A DNA stretch of 64,000 nucleotides from Clostridiales bacterium (GCA_029268065.1 JAJUHC010000004.1:62001-126000), one strand, 5' to 3'. Counted from the first letter of the stretch, positions 8,706 through 18,877 are shown. Numbers and translations are program-made. Notes: generated by a model from the letters alone, not told the origin.

Positions 8706-9905
8706 ATGAAAAAACGCAGGCTTTTGGTTACGATAATGGCGATTATCATGGCTCTGCTGATCATAGTGCCCATGCTTGCGGTAATTGTGACCGCAGGAGG
8801 GGCCAGGGCCGTTTCCCAGGCGGACATAGACGCTCTTCAGGCGCGCCAGGCTGAGCTGAAGCGCCAGCAGGAGGCCCTGCAGTCGAAAATAGAGGCGAAC
8901 AAGGGCAAAAAGACTGATATGGCGGAGCAGAAGCGTCTTCTCGATCAGCAGGTAGCGTATACCGAGGATATGATCGAGAATTACAACGCACAGATTAACG
9001 AGCTTAACCAACAGATAAGCAGTCAGGAGAAAAAATACGAGGAAGCCTACAATGTCGAACAGATGTGGCTCCAGAAGTTCAATAAGCAGCTTCGCTCTTC
9101 GGAAGAGCTCGGCAGCGTTTCGTACCTCTCTGTTCTCTTCGGCGCGAAAAGCTTCAGCGACATGCTCGGGATGCTAGACTTTATTTCCCAGGTCTACTCA
9201 AACGAGCAGGATATGGTAAGGAAGCTCAGAGCCGCAAAAGCCGAGGCTGAGTCGATAAAAAAGTCTCTGGAGGCCAATAAGAGCAGCGCGGAAAGCGCCA
9301 AGGCCCAGCAGGAGCAGATGAAGGCCCAGCTCAGCAGCCAGGTGGCGCAGGCCCAGGATCTTATCAAACAGCTTGACAGGGCGATAAGCGAGGACAACGC
9401 AGCGATCGATGCGCTGGAGAAGGCGGAGCAGGAGCTGGCGGAACAGATTCTCGAGCTTGTAAAAGAGCTCGACGCTCAAAATTCCGGGACGAATCCAGGC
9501 GCGAGCGGGAACTACATATGGCCCTCGGATTGCAGGTATATTACATCTCCATTCGGCTCAGACCTTTTAAACGGGGTCTGGAGGAAGCATAACGGCGTGG
9601 ATATAGGAGCAAGCTATGGGACAAGCATTTATGCTTCCGACGGCGGCACCGTGGTGTCCTCAACTTACAGCTCTTCATACGGAAATTACGTTATGATAAG
9701 CCACGGCGGCGGAAGGTACACGCTTTACGCTCATATGAGCAAGAGGCTTGTCGGGGAAGGCGACGCGGTGAAGCAGGGGCAGGTTATCGGAAAGGTTGGT
9801 TCGACCGGATATTCCTTCGGTGCGCATATACATTTTGAGATAATTGAAAACGGCGCATATGTCAATCCTCTAAATTATCTGTCCGGATACATCCGCAGCT
9901 GGTGA
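8706..9905 (+). CDS. Coiled-coil M23 peptidase (EnvC/PcsB-like murein hydrolase)
   Basis: 399-aa exported protein. After a signal peptide or anchor (about residues 8-35) comes a long Q/E/K-rich coiled coil (roughly 40-265) and then a LytM/M23 domain. The zinc and active-site motifs are visible: HNGVDIG (HX3D) and HIHFEI (HXH), with YTLYAHM between. ATG 8706 was chosen over the in-frame ATG 8688 because GCGGAGG lies just upstream and the signal peptide then begins normally. In related systems FtsEX activates a coiled-coil hydrolase at the septum or wall, and the gene order here fits that. Partner specificity is inferred. Confidence 0.92.
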   Translation: MKKRRLLVTIMAIIMALLIIVPMLAVIVTAGGARAVSQADIDALQARQAELKRQQEALQSKIEANKGKKTDMAEQKRLLDQQVAYTEDMIENYNAQINELNQQISSQEKKYEEAYNVEQMWLQKFNKQLRSSEELGSVSYLSVLFGAKSFSDMLGMLDFISQVYSNEQDMVRKLRAAKAEAESIKKSLEANKSSAESAKAQQEQMKAQLSSQVAQAQDLIKQLDRAISEDNAAIDALEKAEQELAEQILELVKELDAQNSGTNPGASGNYIWPSDCRYITSPFGSDLLNGVWRKHNGVDIGASYGTSIYASDGGTVVSSTYSSSYGNYVMISHGGGRYTLYAHMSKRLVGEGDAVKQGQVIGKVGSTGYSFGAHIHFEIIENGAYVNPLNYLSGYIRSW

Positions 9906-9952
9906 TTTATTATTAATATGCGTTATTAAGCACGAAAATTGTCTATAATATA

Positions 9953-9980
9953 CTCTCTGCCTTAACCGGCAGAGAGTTTT
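9953..9980 (+). terminator. Intrinsic terminator after the ftsEX-M23 operon
   Basis: Perfect 9-bp stem CTCTCTGCC (9953-9961) with GGCAGAGAG (9968-9976), a six-base loop, then TTTT. Confidence 0.85.
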
Positions 9981-10012
9981 GTAAAAGCGGTTTTCCGTTC
10001 GTCAGCTTATAC

Positions 10013-10041
10013 TTGACAGAACATTTTAAAAACAATATAAT
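10013..10041 (+). promoter_or_regulatory. Consensus promoter for greA
   Basis: TTGACA (10013-10018), 17-base spacer, TATAAT (10036-10041): a perfect match to the housekeeping consensus. It lies about 50 bases upstream of the greA start and after the previous terminator. Confidence 0.88.
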
Positions 10042-10093
10042 ACCGAATTGTATTTTAAATAGAAATATATTCCTGATTGAAAGGGTGAGTGAT

Positions 10094-10570
10094 ATGGCAA
10101 AAGAAACAAAATATAAGATGAGCGCGGAGCGCCTGGAACAGCTCAAGGCCGAGCTGGAGTACCTTCAGACCGTAAGGGAAAAGGAAGTTGCGGAGCAGAT
10201 CAGGGAGGCGCGCAGCTTCGGAGACCTGTCGGAGAACAGCGAATACGACGAGGCTAAGACCGAGCAGGCAAAGCTCTATACAAAGATAGGAGAGCTGAAA
10301 AACCTCATCGAGAATGCGGAGCTTATCGAAGGAGTCAAGGAAACCGGCAAAATAGCAATGGGAAGCATCGTAACGGTATACGACCTCGATTTGAAAGAGG
10401 AAGCGGTATATAAAATAGTGGGATCCCAGGAAGCCAATCCCATGGAGGGCAGGATATCAGACGAATCACCCCTGGGTTCGGGGCTAATAGGCCATAAGAA
10501 GGGCGATAAGGTAAGCGTTGACGTACCTTCCGGAAAGCTGAACTTTGAGATTTTGGATATAAAGAAGTAG
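10094..10570 (+). CDS. greA: Transcription elongation factor GreA
   Basis: 158-aa factor that enters the RNA polymerase secondary channel and rescues backtracked complexes by transcript cleavage. It has an N-terminal antiparallel coiled coil with the acidic tip around DLSENSEYDEAK, and a C-terminal FKBP-like domain ending in SPLGSGLIGHKKGD. The start ATG 10094 was chosen over the upstream in-frame codon at 10013, which lies inside the promoter. It probably heads a transcription unit running into lysS. Confidence 0.95.
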   Translation: MAKETKYKMSAERLEQLKAELEYLQTVREKEVAEQIREARSFGDLSENSEYDEAKTEQAKLYTKIGELKNLIENAELIEGVKETGKIAMGSIVTVYDLDLKEEAVYKIVGSQEANPMEGRISDESPLGSGLIGHKKGDKVSVDVPSGKLNFEILDIKK

Positions 10571-10708
10571 TTTTCCGGGCTCCGGGAACTGTTCGCACAG
10601 GCATATAAAAACACGCTTTTGCAAAGATATGCATCGGCGCCGCATTTGTTTTCCATTTTAATATTAAAAACGTTAATGATTTTACGCGAGCCTTATATGG
10701 AGGATACG

Positions 10709-12208
10709 ATGACAAACGAAAATGTTTTGGGGTTTTCCGGGGAAGAAAATCTTTCCGAGATTCTGCAGATTAGAAGAGATAAGCTCAAAAGGCTCCAGAG
10801 CGAGGGGAGAGACCCATTTGCGGTAACAAAGTTTGAGCGCAGCGCTTATTCTGCAGACATCAGGGAAAACTTCGAACAGATTGAAAACCAGGATGTATCG
10901 CTTGCCGGCCGGATCATGTCCAAGAGGGACATGGGCAAGGCTTTTTTCTGCGATTTGCAGGACGCCAAGGGCCGTATACAGCTTTATATAAAGATTGACG
11001 ATCTTGGGGAAGAAGCCTATTCAGAATTTAAAAAGTGGGATATCGGCGATATCATAGGGGCAGAGGGCTTCGTTTTCAGGACTAGGAGAGGCGAAATATC
11101 GGTGCACACGAAAGCGGTGACCTTGCTTGCAAAGTCGCTGCAGCCGCTGCCTGAAAAGTTTCACGGACTTACAAACCAGGAGCTTCGTTACAGGCAGAGA
11201 TACGTGGACCTGATAATGAACCCCGAGGTCAAGCGCAATTTTGAGATACGCAGCGGATTTATAAAGCATATCAGGGACTTCCTCGACAGCAGAGGCTATA
11301 TCGAAGTGGAAACGCCCGTTTTGAACACCATAAGCGGCGGTGCGAACGCAAGGCCTTTTATAACATATCATAACACGTTGAATTTGAATATGTATATGCG
11401 CATAGCGACGGAGCTGCATCTTAAGAGACTTATCGTAGGCGGCATGGAGCGGGTGTACGAGATAGGCAGGATATTCCGCAACGAGGGCATGGACACAAAG
11501 CACAACCCGGAGTTTACGACAGTTGAGCTTTATCAGGCTTACGCGGACTATAACGATATGATGGACCTGTTTGAGGAACTGCTCTCGACTGCCGCAAAGA
11601 AGCTGCTCGGCACCTATGAGCTGGAGTGGCAGGGAAATAAGATAGACCTTACTCCCGGATGGCCGCGAATGACGATGGCGGAGGCCGTAAAAGTGCATAC
11701 CGGCGTGGATTTTATGGCTTTTTCGTCAAACGAGCAGGCTTTGAACGCGGTAAAACCTCTCGGCATAGAGCTGCCGAAGGAAAGGACCTGGGGCAATCTT
11801 CTGTACGAGTGCTTTGACCAGCTCGTGGAAGGCAGGCTGATACAGCCCACCTTCATAACGCAGCATCCGGTGGAGGTGTCGCCTCTGGCAAAGCGCAATC
11901 CCGCCGATCCGAGACTTACAGAGCGCTTTGAGCTCTTTATCTGCCGCAGCGAGATGGGCAACGCCTTTTCCGAGCTCAACGACCCCGTTGACCAGAAGCA
12001 GCGCTTCCAGCGCCAGGTGGAGCTGCGCGCGTCCGGAGACGACGAGGCGGGAATGATGGACGACGACTATATCAACGCGCTTGAATATGGAATGCCGCCT
12101 ACCGGCGGGCTTGGAATAGGCGTCGACAGAGTGGTAATGCTGCTCACAAACAGCGACTCTATAAGGGACGTGATACTGTTCCCCACGATGAAACCCGTGG
12201 AGGAATAG
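10709..12208 (+). CDS. lysS: Lysyl-tRNA synthetase (class II)
   Basis: 499-aa class II synthetase charging tRNA-Lys. An N-terminal OB-fold anticodon-binding domain (about residues 55-150, with RIMSKRDMGKAFFCDLQD) precedes the catalytic core. Motif 1 is around FLDSRGYIEVETPVL, motif 2 FRNEGMDTKHNPEFTTVE, and motif 3 GLGIGVDRVVMLL. ATG 10709 was chosen because GGAGG lies 5 bases upstream; the frame is open further upstream but without family similarity. I saw no T-box leader in the 138-base gap after greA. Confidence 0.96.
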   Translation: MTNENVLGFSGEENLSEILQIRRDKLKRLQSEGRDPFAVTKFERSAYSADIRENFEQIENQDVSLAGRIMSKRDMGKAFFCDLQDAKGRIQLYIKIDDLGEEAYSEFKKWDIGDIIGAEGFVFRTRRGEISVHTKAVTLLAKSLQPLPEKFHGLTNQELRYRQRYVDLIMNPEVKRNFEIRSGFIKHIRDFLDSRGYIEVETPVLNTISGGANARPFITYHNTLNLNMYMRIATELHLKRLIVGGMERVYEIGRIFRNEGMDTKHNPEFTTVELYQAYADYNDMMDLFEELLSTAAKKLLGTYELEWQGNKIDLTPGWPRMTMAEAVKVHTGVDFMAFSSNEQALNAVKPLGIELPKERTWGNLLYECFDQLVEGRLIQPTFITQHPVEVSPLAKRNPADPRLTERFELFICRSEMGNAFSELNDPVDQKQRFQRQVELRASGDDEAGMMDDDYINALEYGMPPTGGLGIGVDRVVMLLTNSDSIRDVILFPTMKPVEE

Positions 12209-12227
12209 AAGAAAACGGGGGTTGGCC

Positions 12228-12977
12228 GTGGAAACCATAAGCAGCAGGAAAAATCCCCTTATAGTTCACATGAAGAAGCTCGGCTCCGACAGAGGCTACC
12301 GCCTTGAGTGCGGGGAGTTCCTTTGTCAGGGCGCCAAGCTTTATGACGAGGCAATCAGGCATTCGGCCTCGATTGCCGCAGTTCTTTACTGCGGCGAAAG
12401 ACCGTATGCAGGCATGGACGTCAGGTGCGTGAAGGTGCCAAAGGATGTGCTTGAGAGCGTTTCGCCCATGGAAAGCGTCCCGGAGATTGTTTTTTCTTGC
12501 AAAATTCCGTCTTCTGACGGAATAATAAGAGCGGGGAGACACATTATACTCGAAAATATTCAGGATCCCGGCAATGTGGGAACTATTATCAGGACCGCAA
12601 ACGCTTTTATGATGGAAAGCGTTATTCTGACCGGAGCATCAGCTGATCCGTATAATCCGAAAACCGTAAGGGCGTCGATGGGCGCCGTTTTCAGGCAGCG
12701 CATACTTCAAATGCCCCTGAGCGAGATGATAACAAAACTGAAAATAGGAAAAATACCTCTTTTTACGACCGGAATGGACGAAAAATGCGTTCCTGTTACG
12801 GAGCTGAAAAATGAAAGGACTCTGGCGGTGGCCATAGGAAACGAGGGCAGGGGGGTCAGCGATGAGCTTTTTATGGCCTCGGAGAAAAGGCTTACCATAC
12901 CTATGAACCCCGCCTGCGAATCCTTGAACGCTGCGGTTGCGGCCGCTGTAATAATGTGGGAGCTATATAAATTTTGA
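12228..12977 (+). CDS. TrmH/SpoU-family RNA 2'-O-methyltransferase
   Basis: SAM-dependent 2'-O-ribose methyltransferase of the SPOUT class, acting on rRNA or tRNA. The N-terminal substrate-binding domain (SSRKNPLIVHMKKL..ECGEFLCQGAKL) is followed by the knotted SPOUT domain with its three motifs: LENIQDPGNVGTIIRTANAF, AIGNEGRGVSDE and IPMNPACESLNAAVAAAVIM. The RlmB-like Arg, Glu, Ser/Asn catalytic set is present. GTG 12228 was chosen, with a purine-rich GGGGG just upstream; TTG 12222 is an alternative start. The modified position cannot be told. Confidence 0.88.
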   Translation: METISSRKNPLIVHMKKLGSDRGYRLECGEFLCQGAKLYDEAIRHSASIAAVLYCGERPYAGMDVRCVKVPKDVLESVSPMESVPEIVFSCKIPSSDGIIRAGRHIILENIQDPGNVGTIIRTANAFMMESVILTGASADPYNPKTVRASMGAVFRQRILQMPLSEMITKLKIGKIPLFTTGMDEKCVPVTELKNERTLAVAIGNEGRGVSDELFMASEKRLTIPMNPACESLNAAVAAAVIMWELYKF

Positions 12978-13003
12978 TGTGAACCAAGGCTGGAGGGGTG
13001 CGC

Positions 13004-14245
13004 GTGTCCGGACCTAAGTACTGGCTGTGGCTTTCCGCCCTGCAGGGAATCAGCTCGAAAACGGCAAACGAGCTGCTGGATTACTTCGGCAGCCCGAAGG
13101 ACGTGTATTTTGCAAGTGAAAAGCATCTGAGTGACGCAGGGGTCGCATCAAGGGCGGTGCTTGACCAGCTCGGAAACAAATCGCTTGAAAAAGCCTCGGC
13201 GATATGGCGTGATTGCGACGAAAAGGACATACGGATATTGACCAGGCAGGATTCTGATTACCCATCGCGTCTCCACAATATATACGATCCGCCCCTTGTG
13301 CTTTACATAAAGGGGAAGCTTCCGGTCATAGACGAGGAAGTGGTTATCGGAATGGTGGGGACAAGGCGCGCAACGCCTTACGGACTCCGAGTCGCCGAGC
13401 AGCTAGGTTATGAGGTGACAAAGGAGGGCGGCGTAGTCGCATCCGGTCTTGCGGACGGAATCGATACGGCGGCAATACGGGGAGCGTTGAGGGCTGGCGG
13501 CAGACCCGTAGCTGTTCTGGGCACAGGCCTGGACGTGTATTATCCTGCGAAAAACAGATACCTTCAGGACGACCTTGCGAGTGCGGGTACGCTTATCAGC
13601 GAGTATCCTCCGGGAACAGCTCCGAACGGGGCTAATTTTCCTTCAAGAAACAGGATCATCAGCGGAATTTCCGCCGGAGTAGTGATAGTGGAGGCTCCCA
13701 GGCAGAGCGGCGCTCTTATTACCGCCTCCAGGGCCCAGGAGCAGGGACGGGATGTTTTTGTGGTTCCGGGCAATATAGACTCTCCTGCCTGCGAGGGCTC
13801 GAACGCGCTTTTGAAGGATAAATGCGCTATTGCGGTAATGTCCGGCTGGGATATAGTCGGCGAATACGAAAGGGCATACCCGCAAAAAATCTGCCGTGTC
13901 GCGCAGAAGCTGAAGGCGCTGAGAGACGAGGAGCTGACCAAAGCCCCCCAAAACAGCGCTTCCGCCGTTCCGCTTTCGGGAAAATCTGCGGAAATTCCGC
14001 TTGACAACGGCCCCGAGCAGGGATATATTGGCTTGCGGGCTCAGCTGGAGGAATTGAGCGAGGACGAGCTCAGAGTGATTTCCGTGATGCGGAAATCGGA
14101 AATGCACATCGACGATATAATAGAGCTGTCGGGACAATCGCCGGGGCGCGTGCTTTCGGCGCTGACGTCTCTGGAGCTGAAGGGCTATGCCGTCAGTAAA
14201 AAAGGCAGGCGCTATTCGCTTGTCGTTACGAATGACAAGGCATGA
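13004..14245 (+). CDS. dprA: DNA processing protein DprA
   Basis: ssDNA-binding protein that loads RecA during natural transformation, also conserved in non-competent species. It has an N-terminal SAM/HhH-like part (LQGISSKTANELLDYFG), the Rossmann core (GMVGTRRATPYG, ASGLADGIDTAA, GTGLDVYYPAKN, SEYPPGTAP, NRIISG) and a C-terminal winged helix (about residues 350-410). At 413 aa it is longer than minimal DprA because it carries both end domains. GTG 13004 has GGAGGGG 6 bases upstream. The dprA-topA-trmFO order is common in Bacillota. Confidence 0.94.
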   Translation: MSGPKYWLWLSALQGISSKTANELLDYFGSPKDVYFASEKHLSDAGVASRAVLDQLGNKSLEKASAIWRDCDEKDIRILTRQDSDYPSRLHNIYDPPLVLYIKGKLPVIDEEVVIGMVGTRRATPYGLRVAEQLGYEVTKEGGVVASGLADGIDTAAIRGALRAGGRPVAVLGTGLDVYYPAKNRYLQDDLASAGTLISEYPPGTAPNGANFPSRNRIISGISAGVVIVEAPRQSGALITASRAQEQGRDVFVVPGNIDSPACEGSNALLKDKCAIAVMSGWDIVGEYERAYPQKICRVAQKLKALRDEELTKAPQNSASAVPLSGKSAEIPLDNGPEQGYIGLRAQLEELSEDELRVISVMRKSEMHIDDIIELSGQSPGRVLSALTSLELKGYAVSKKGRRYSLVVTNDKA

Positions 14246-14271
14246 TATAAAAGAAATGAGGACATCCTTCT

Positions 14272-16536
14272 ATGGCGAAAACCAACCTTGTTGTTGTGGA
14301 GTCTCCGGCGAAAGCCAGGACAATAGAAAAATACCTGGGCGGGGATTATAGGGTGACCGCCACGGTCGGGCATCTGCGCGATCTGCCGAAAAGCGAGCTT
14401 GGAGTGGATATCGACAATGGATTTGAACCGCACTACAAGCCTATCAAGGGGAAGGAAGAAACCATAGAACAGCTTCGCGCCGCCGTAAGCGAGAGCGAAA
14501 GGGTTTATCTCGCCACCGACCCTGACCGTGAGGGAGAAGCAATTTCCTGGCATATAAAGGAGCTTTTGAATCTTAGCGATGATAAGGCGAAACGCGTCAC
14601 TTTCAACGAAATAACAAAAAAGGTAGTCATCGAGAGCATAAAGAACCCGAGGCCAATCGACATAAACCTTGTGAACGCCCAGCAGGCAAGGAGGATACTT
14701 GACCGTATCGTGGGCTATAAGATCAGTCCGCTGCTCTGGCGCAAAATCAAGCGCGGTCTTTCGGCGGGAAGGGTACAGTCGGTCGCGACCAGGATGGTCG
14801 TGGACAGGGAAGAGGAAATCAAGGCCTTTGTTCCCGAAGAGTACTGGCTGCTTGACGCCTTGCTTGAGGCTAAGGGCGTTGAATTTTCGGCGAGCTTTTA
14901 CGGTTTCGGCGATAAAAAGCAGCAGCTCACATGCGAGGATGAGGTTAACGCGGTTATCGCCGCGGTTTCCGAAGACAGATTTGTCGTAAGCGGGGTGAAA
15001 AACTCCGAAAAGCAGAAATCACCTTCTCCGCCCTTCATAACCTCGACGCTTCAGCAGGAGGCATCAAGAAAATACTCCATGACGCCCAAACGCACAATGT
15101 CTGTGGCGCAGCAGCTTTATGAAGGCGTCGATATAGCGGGAGAGGGCACAATCGGTCTTATAACATACATGAGAACCGACTCCCTCAGAATATCCGAGGA
15201 GGCGGTCGCCGCCGCAAAGGATTTTGTCTTGTCCCATTACGGCGCGCAGTATTATCCGAAGGCGCCGCGCGTGTTCAAGAGCAAGAACTCGGCGCAGGAC
15301 GCCCACGAGGCAATAAGGCCGAGCTATGTCCATTTAACGCCGGACAGCCTCAAAAAGGATCTTACATCCGATCAATACAAGCTCTATCGCCTGATATGGA
15401 GCCGCTTTTTGGCTTCTCAGATGGCGAACGCCGTATACGACAATGTCCTTATTGACCTTGTTTCGGCCGGGTATACCTTCAAGGCCTCGCATTCCACGAT
15501 AAAGTTCCCGGGTTACAGCGCGGTTTATGAGGAAGGCAAGGACGAGGAAAAGGAAGAAAAGCAGTCTGCGCTCCCGAAGCTGACAGAGGGGGAAACCGCG
15601 GACTTAAAAAAGATCAGCAAGGAGCAGAAGTTCACGCAGCCGCCCCAAAGGTACACCGAAGCCACGCTCATACGCGCCATGGAGGAAAAAGGTATAGGAC
15701 GCCCCTCCACCTATGCCCCCACCATATCCACAATAACGGACAGGGAGTACGTTGTGCGCGAGGGCAAGTATATACGCCCCACGCCTCTGGGCACCGTGGT
15801 TACGGAGCTTATGAAGGACAGGTTTTCCGACATTGTGGATTTGAAGTTTACAGCCCGCATGGAGGACAGCCTCGACGAGGTCGAGGAGGGGCACAGAGAA
15901 TGGAAGAACGTTCTCGGCGAATTCTACGAAGGCTTTGAGGAAAAAATAGAAAACGCTGAAAAGGCGCTTGAGGGCGAGCGCATAAAAATTCCCGACGAGG
16001 TGTCGGACGAGATATGCGACAAGTGCGGAAGAAACATGGTAGTAAAGAGCGGACGTTTCGGACGCTTTCTCGCCTGCCCCGGATATCCGGAGTGCAACAA
16101 CACGAAGCCGATTGTTGTCGAGATGCCGGGCAAATGCCCAAAATGCGGAAGCAGGATTTTAAAGCGCAGCTCAAAACGCGGCTACGCTTATTATGCCTGC
16201 GAAAAGGGACAGTCCTGCGGCTTTATGACATGGGACGTTCCGGTAAAGGAAAACTGCCCGGAATGCGGGCAGACTCTGTTTAAAAAGTCCGGAAAGGGCT
16301 TCAATAAAGCCTTCTGCATCAACGAGTCCTGCCCGAGGTTCGTGCCCGAGGATAAGCGCGGTTATAAAAGGAAGACCGCCGCCCCCGACGTGAAGGAGGC
16401 GCCGGAAGCAAAAACAGACACGGAAGAAAAGAAAACAAAAAAGGAGGCTAAGCCGAAAGGCTCGGCTTCCGATAAAAAGAACAACTCAAAAAGGACCGCC
16501 GCCAAAAAAGCAAATAAGGATAGTAATGACAAATGA
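14272..16536 (+). CDS. topA: DNA topoisomerase I
   Basis: Type IA topoisomerase relaxing negative supercoils. The Toprim domain holds VVESPAKARTIEKYLG and TDPDREGEA. The catalytic tyrosine is Y299 in LITYMRTDS. The C-terminus has three four-cysteine zinc ribbons (near residues 580-700: CDKCG..CPGYPEC, CPKCG..C..GQSC, CPECG..CINESC), then a Lys/Ala-rich basic tail that probably helps DNA binding. At 754 aa the length is typical. It ends in an ATGA overlap with trmFO. Confidence 0.97.
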   Translation: MAKTNLVVVESPAKARTIEKYLGGDYRVTATVGHLRDLPKSELGVDIDNGFEPHYKPIKGKEETIEQLRAAVSESERVYLATDPDREGEAISWHIKELLNLSDDKAKRVTFNEITKKVVIESIKNPRPIDINLVNAQQARRILDRIVGYKISPLLWRKIKRGLSAGRVQSVATRMVVDREEEIKAFVPEEYWLLDALLEAKGVEFSASFYGFGDKKQQLTCEDEVNAVIAAVSEDRFVVSGVKNSEKQKSPSPPFITSTLQQEASRKYSMTPKRTMSVAQQLYEGVDIAGEGTIGLITYMRTDSLRISEEAVAAAKDFVLSHYGAQYYPKAPRVFKSKNSAQDAHEAIRPSYVHLTPDSLKKDLTSDQYKLYRLIWSRFLASQMANAVYDNVLIDLVSAGYTFKASHSTIKFPGYSAVYEEGKDEEKEEKQSALPKLTEGETADLKKISKEQKFTQPPQRYTEATLIRAMEEKGIGRPSTYAPTISTITDREYVVREGKYIRPTPLGTVVTELMKDRFSDIVDLKFTARMEDSLDEVEEGHREWKNVLGEFYEGFEEKIENAEKALEGERIKIPDEVSDEICDKCGRNMVVKSGRFGRFLACPGYPECNNTKPIVVEMPGKCPKCGSRILKRSSKRGYAYYACEKGQSCGFMTWDVPVKENCPECGQTLFKKSGKGFNKAFCINESCPRFVPEDKRGYKRKTAAPDVKEAPEAKTDTEEKKTKKEAKPKGSASDKKNNSKRTAAKKANKDSNDK

Positions 16537-17846
16537 ACAGCGTCACTGTCGTAGGAGCAGGTCTGGCCGGCTGCGAAGCCGCTTGGCAGCTGGCGAAAAG
16601 AGGAATAAAGGTTAATCTGCTGGAAATGAAGCCTCGTAAAAAGACGCCCGCGCATGTCAGCAGTGATTTTGCCGAGCTTGTCTGCTCCAATTCACTGCGC
16701 AGCGGCGAGCTCACTAACGCCGTGGGACTCCTGAAGGAGGAAATGAGGCGTCTTGATTCGCTTATTATGCGGTGCGCCGACCGGACCCGTGTCGAGGCAG
16801 GAGGCGCTCTCGCCGTGGACAGGACCGCCTTTTCCGCCATGGTGACCGAAAATATTAAGGGTCATCCCAATATCGAAATCAAAGCGGATGAGGTCACGGA
16901 GATACCCGACGGGTACGTCATAATCGCCACGGGCCCTCTGACTTCGGAGGCCTTATCCCTCAGCATAAACAGGCTTTTTCCCGATGAAAAATATCTTAAT
17001 TTCTACGATGCTGCGGCGCCGATAGTGACGATGGAAAGCGTGGATATGAAGAACGCTTTTTTTGCGTCCCGCTATAACAAGGGCACGCCGGATTATATCA
17101 ACTGTCCGATGACGAAGGAAGAGTATCTCGCTTTCTGGAACGAGCTGAAAACGGCAAGGGAGGCGTTCGTGCACGGCTTCGACGACAGCGCCGTGTTCGA
17201 GGGCTGCATGCCCGTCGAGGTGATGGCGAGGAGAGGAGAGGATACTCTGCGCTACGGTCCGCTGAAGCCAGTCGGTTTGAGAAATCCGGAAACAGGCGAG
17301 GATTACTATGCCGTGGTCCAGCTTCGCCGCGACAACGCAGGCGGCACCCTGTACAATCTTGTCGGATTTCAGACGCATCTTGCCTTTCCTGAACAAAAGC
17401 GAGTTTTTTCGATGATACCCGCGCTGAAGAACGCCGAATATGTCAGGTACGGCGTCATGCACCGCAATACCTATCTCAATTCTCCGCAGCTTTTGGACCG
17501 CTATTACAGACTTCGCAGCGATAAAAGAATACGCTTTGCAGGACAAATAACCGGTGTTGAAGGCTATGTGGAGTCGGCGGCATCGGGGCTTTTGTGCGGA
17601 ATCGAAACGGCGATGGAAATACGCTCTCTCGGACATGTTGACTTTCCGAAAGAAACCGCAATCGGGGCGCTTTCATTGTATGTGAGCGACGAGTCGGTAT
17701 CAGAGTTTCAGCCGATGAATATCAACTTCGGAATCATCGCCGCGCTGGGACAAAGAATTAGAGGCAAGAGGAACAAAAACCTTGAGATATCCAAAAGGGC
17801 GCTGGAAATAATTGACCGCATAGCGGTGGGAGGAAGTCTGAGTTGA
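16533..17846 (+). CDS. trmFO: Methylenetetrahydrofolate-tRNA-(uracil-5-)-methyltransferase
   Basis: Flavin- and folate-dependent enzyme forming ribothymidine at position 54 of tRNA. The N-terminal FAD motif VVGAGLAGCEAAW, the EMKP..K.PAH segment and ELVCSNSLRS with its conserved cysteine are all present. The C-terminal block is QFQPMNINFGI-like (EFQPMNINFG). At 437 aa the length is typical. Its start lies inside the topA stop, and its own stop overlaps the plsX TTG start. Confidence 0.96.
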   Translation: MNSVTVVGAGLAGCEAAWQLAKRGIKVNLLEMKPRKKTPAHVSSDFAELVCSNSLRSGELTNAVGLLKEEMRRLDSLIMRCADRTRVEAGGALAVDRTAFSAMVTENIKGHPNIEIKADEVTEIPDGYVIIATGPLTSEALSLSINRLFPDEKYLNFYDAAAPIVTMESVDMKNAFFASRYNKGTPDYINCPMTKEEYLAFWNELKTAREAFVHGFDDSAVFEGCMPVEVMARRGEDTLRYGPLKPVGLRNPETGEDYYAVVQLRRDNAGGTLYNLVGFQTHLAFPEQKRVFSMIPALKNAEYVRYGVMHRNTYLNSPQLLDRYYRLRSDKRIRFAGQITGVEGYVESAASGLLCGIETAMEIRSLGHVDFPKETAIGALSLYVSDESVSEFQPMNINFGIIAALGQRIRGKRNKNLEISKRALEIIDRIAVGGSLS

Positions 17847-18865
17847 AAATAATCGTTGACGCCATGGGCGGAGACAGCGCGCCTTCAGAGGTCGTAAAAG
17901 GGGCGCTTAAGGTTGTCGGGGAAGACGGTATCGAGATAATACTTGTAGGACGCGGTGAAAAAATCCTGACCTGCCTTGAAGAACAGGGGAAAAAAGCTCT
18001 GCCTCAGGGAATAGAGATTGCATATGCGTCCGAAGTCGTCGATATGGAGGACGATCCTTCAACGGCGGTGAGGAGCAAGAAGGATTCCTCCATGGCGGTT
18101 GCGCTGAGAATGCTAAGGGACGGAGAGGGCGATGCCCTCGTGTCGGCGGGTAATACCGGTGCCCTGCTTTCCGGCGCCACGCTTATTGTGAAACGGATAA
18201 AGGGCATACGAAGGGCTGCGCTCGCGCCCATTCTCCCAACTGAAAACGGAGGCTGCCTGCTCATTGACTGCGGGGCAAACGCCGAATGTACGCCGGAATA
18301 TCTTGTGCAGTTTGCCTTTATGGGCTCAAGCTATGTGGCGAACCTCCTGAACAAGCCAAGTCCCAGCGTCGCTCTATTGAATATAGGCGCCGAGCCCGGA
18401 AAGGGTACGGAGCTTCAGCGGCAGACATATAAGCTCCTAACGGAGCTTAAGGAGCAGGAGCGCATCAATTTTATAGGAAACATTGAGGCAAGGGATGTCC
18501 TTTCGGGGCTTGCGGACGTTGTGGTGTGCGACGGCTATTCAGGAAATATACTGTTAAAGGCCATAGAAGGGACGGCATCCTTTATTCTGGGCGGGCTGAA
18601 AGGGATTTTTCTTAAAAACGCCATGACAAAGCTGGCGGCGGCGATGGTAAGCAAACCGCTCAGGGAATTCAAGAAGCGGCTTGACTATACCGAGGTCGGG
18701 GGCACGGTGTTACTTGGGGTCGGAAAGCCCGTCATCAAGGCGCACGGCTCATCCAACGCAAACGCTTTCGCCAACGCCATACGCCAGGCCGCGCTCATCG
18801 TAAAAATGGGTATAGTCGAAGACATACAGGATAAGCTTCTGGACATAAAAGAGGGAGAGGAATAA
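17843..18865 (+). CDS. plsX: Phosphate acyltransferase PlsX
   Basis: Makes acyl-phosphate from acyl-ACP, the first step of the PlsX/PlsY/PlsC phospholipid route. The N-terminal [12 protein letters not shown], the central SAGNTGALL and the [10 protein letters not shown] and CDGYSGNI blocks are diagnostic. At 340 aa the length is normal. The start is TTG 17843 overlapping the trmFO stop. It directly precedes acpP, the carrier of its acyl donor. Confidence 0.96.
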   Translation: MKIIVDAMGGDSAPSEVVKGALKVVGEDGIEIILVGRGEKILTCLEEQGKKALPQGIEIAYASEVVDMEDDPSTAVRSKKDSSMAVALRMLRDGEGDALVSAGNTGALLSGATLIVKRIKGIRRAALAPILPTENGGCLLIDCGANAECTPEYLVQFAFMGSSYVANLLNKPSPSVALLNIGAEPGKGTELQRQTYKLLTELKEQERINFIGNIEARDVLSGLADVVVCDGYSGNILLKAIEGTASFILGGLKGIFLKNAMTKLAAAMVSKPLREFKKRLDYTEVGGTVLLGVGKPVIKAHGSSNANAFANAIRQAALIVKMGIVEDIQDKLLDIKEGEE

Positions 18866-18877
18866 ATAAAAAAACAG

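Noticed and set aside
10571-10708. T-box or L-box leader before lysS
   Set aside because: No conserved T-box or lysine riboswitch core was found, and there is no clear terminator in the gap.
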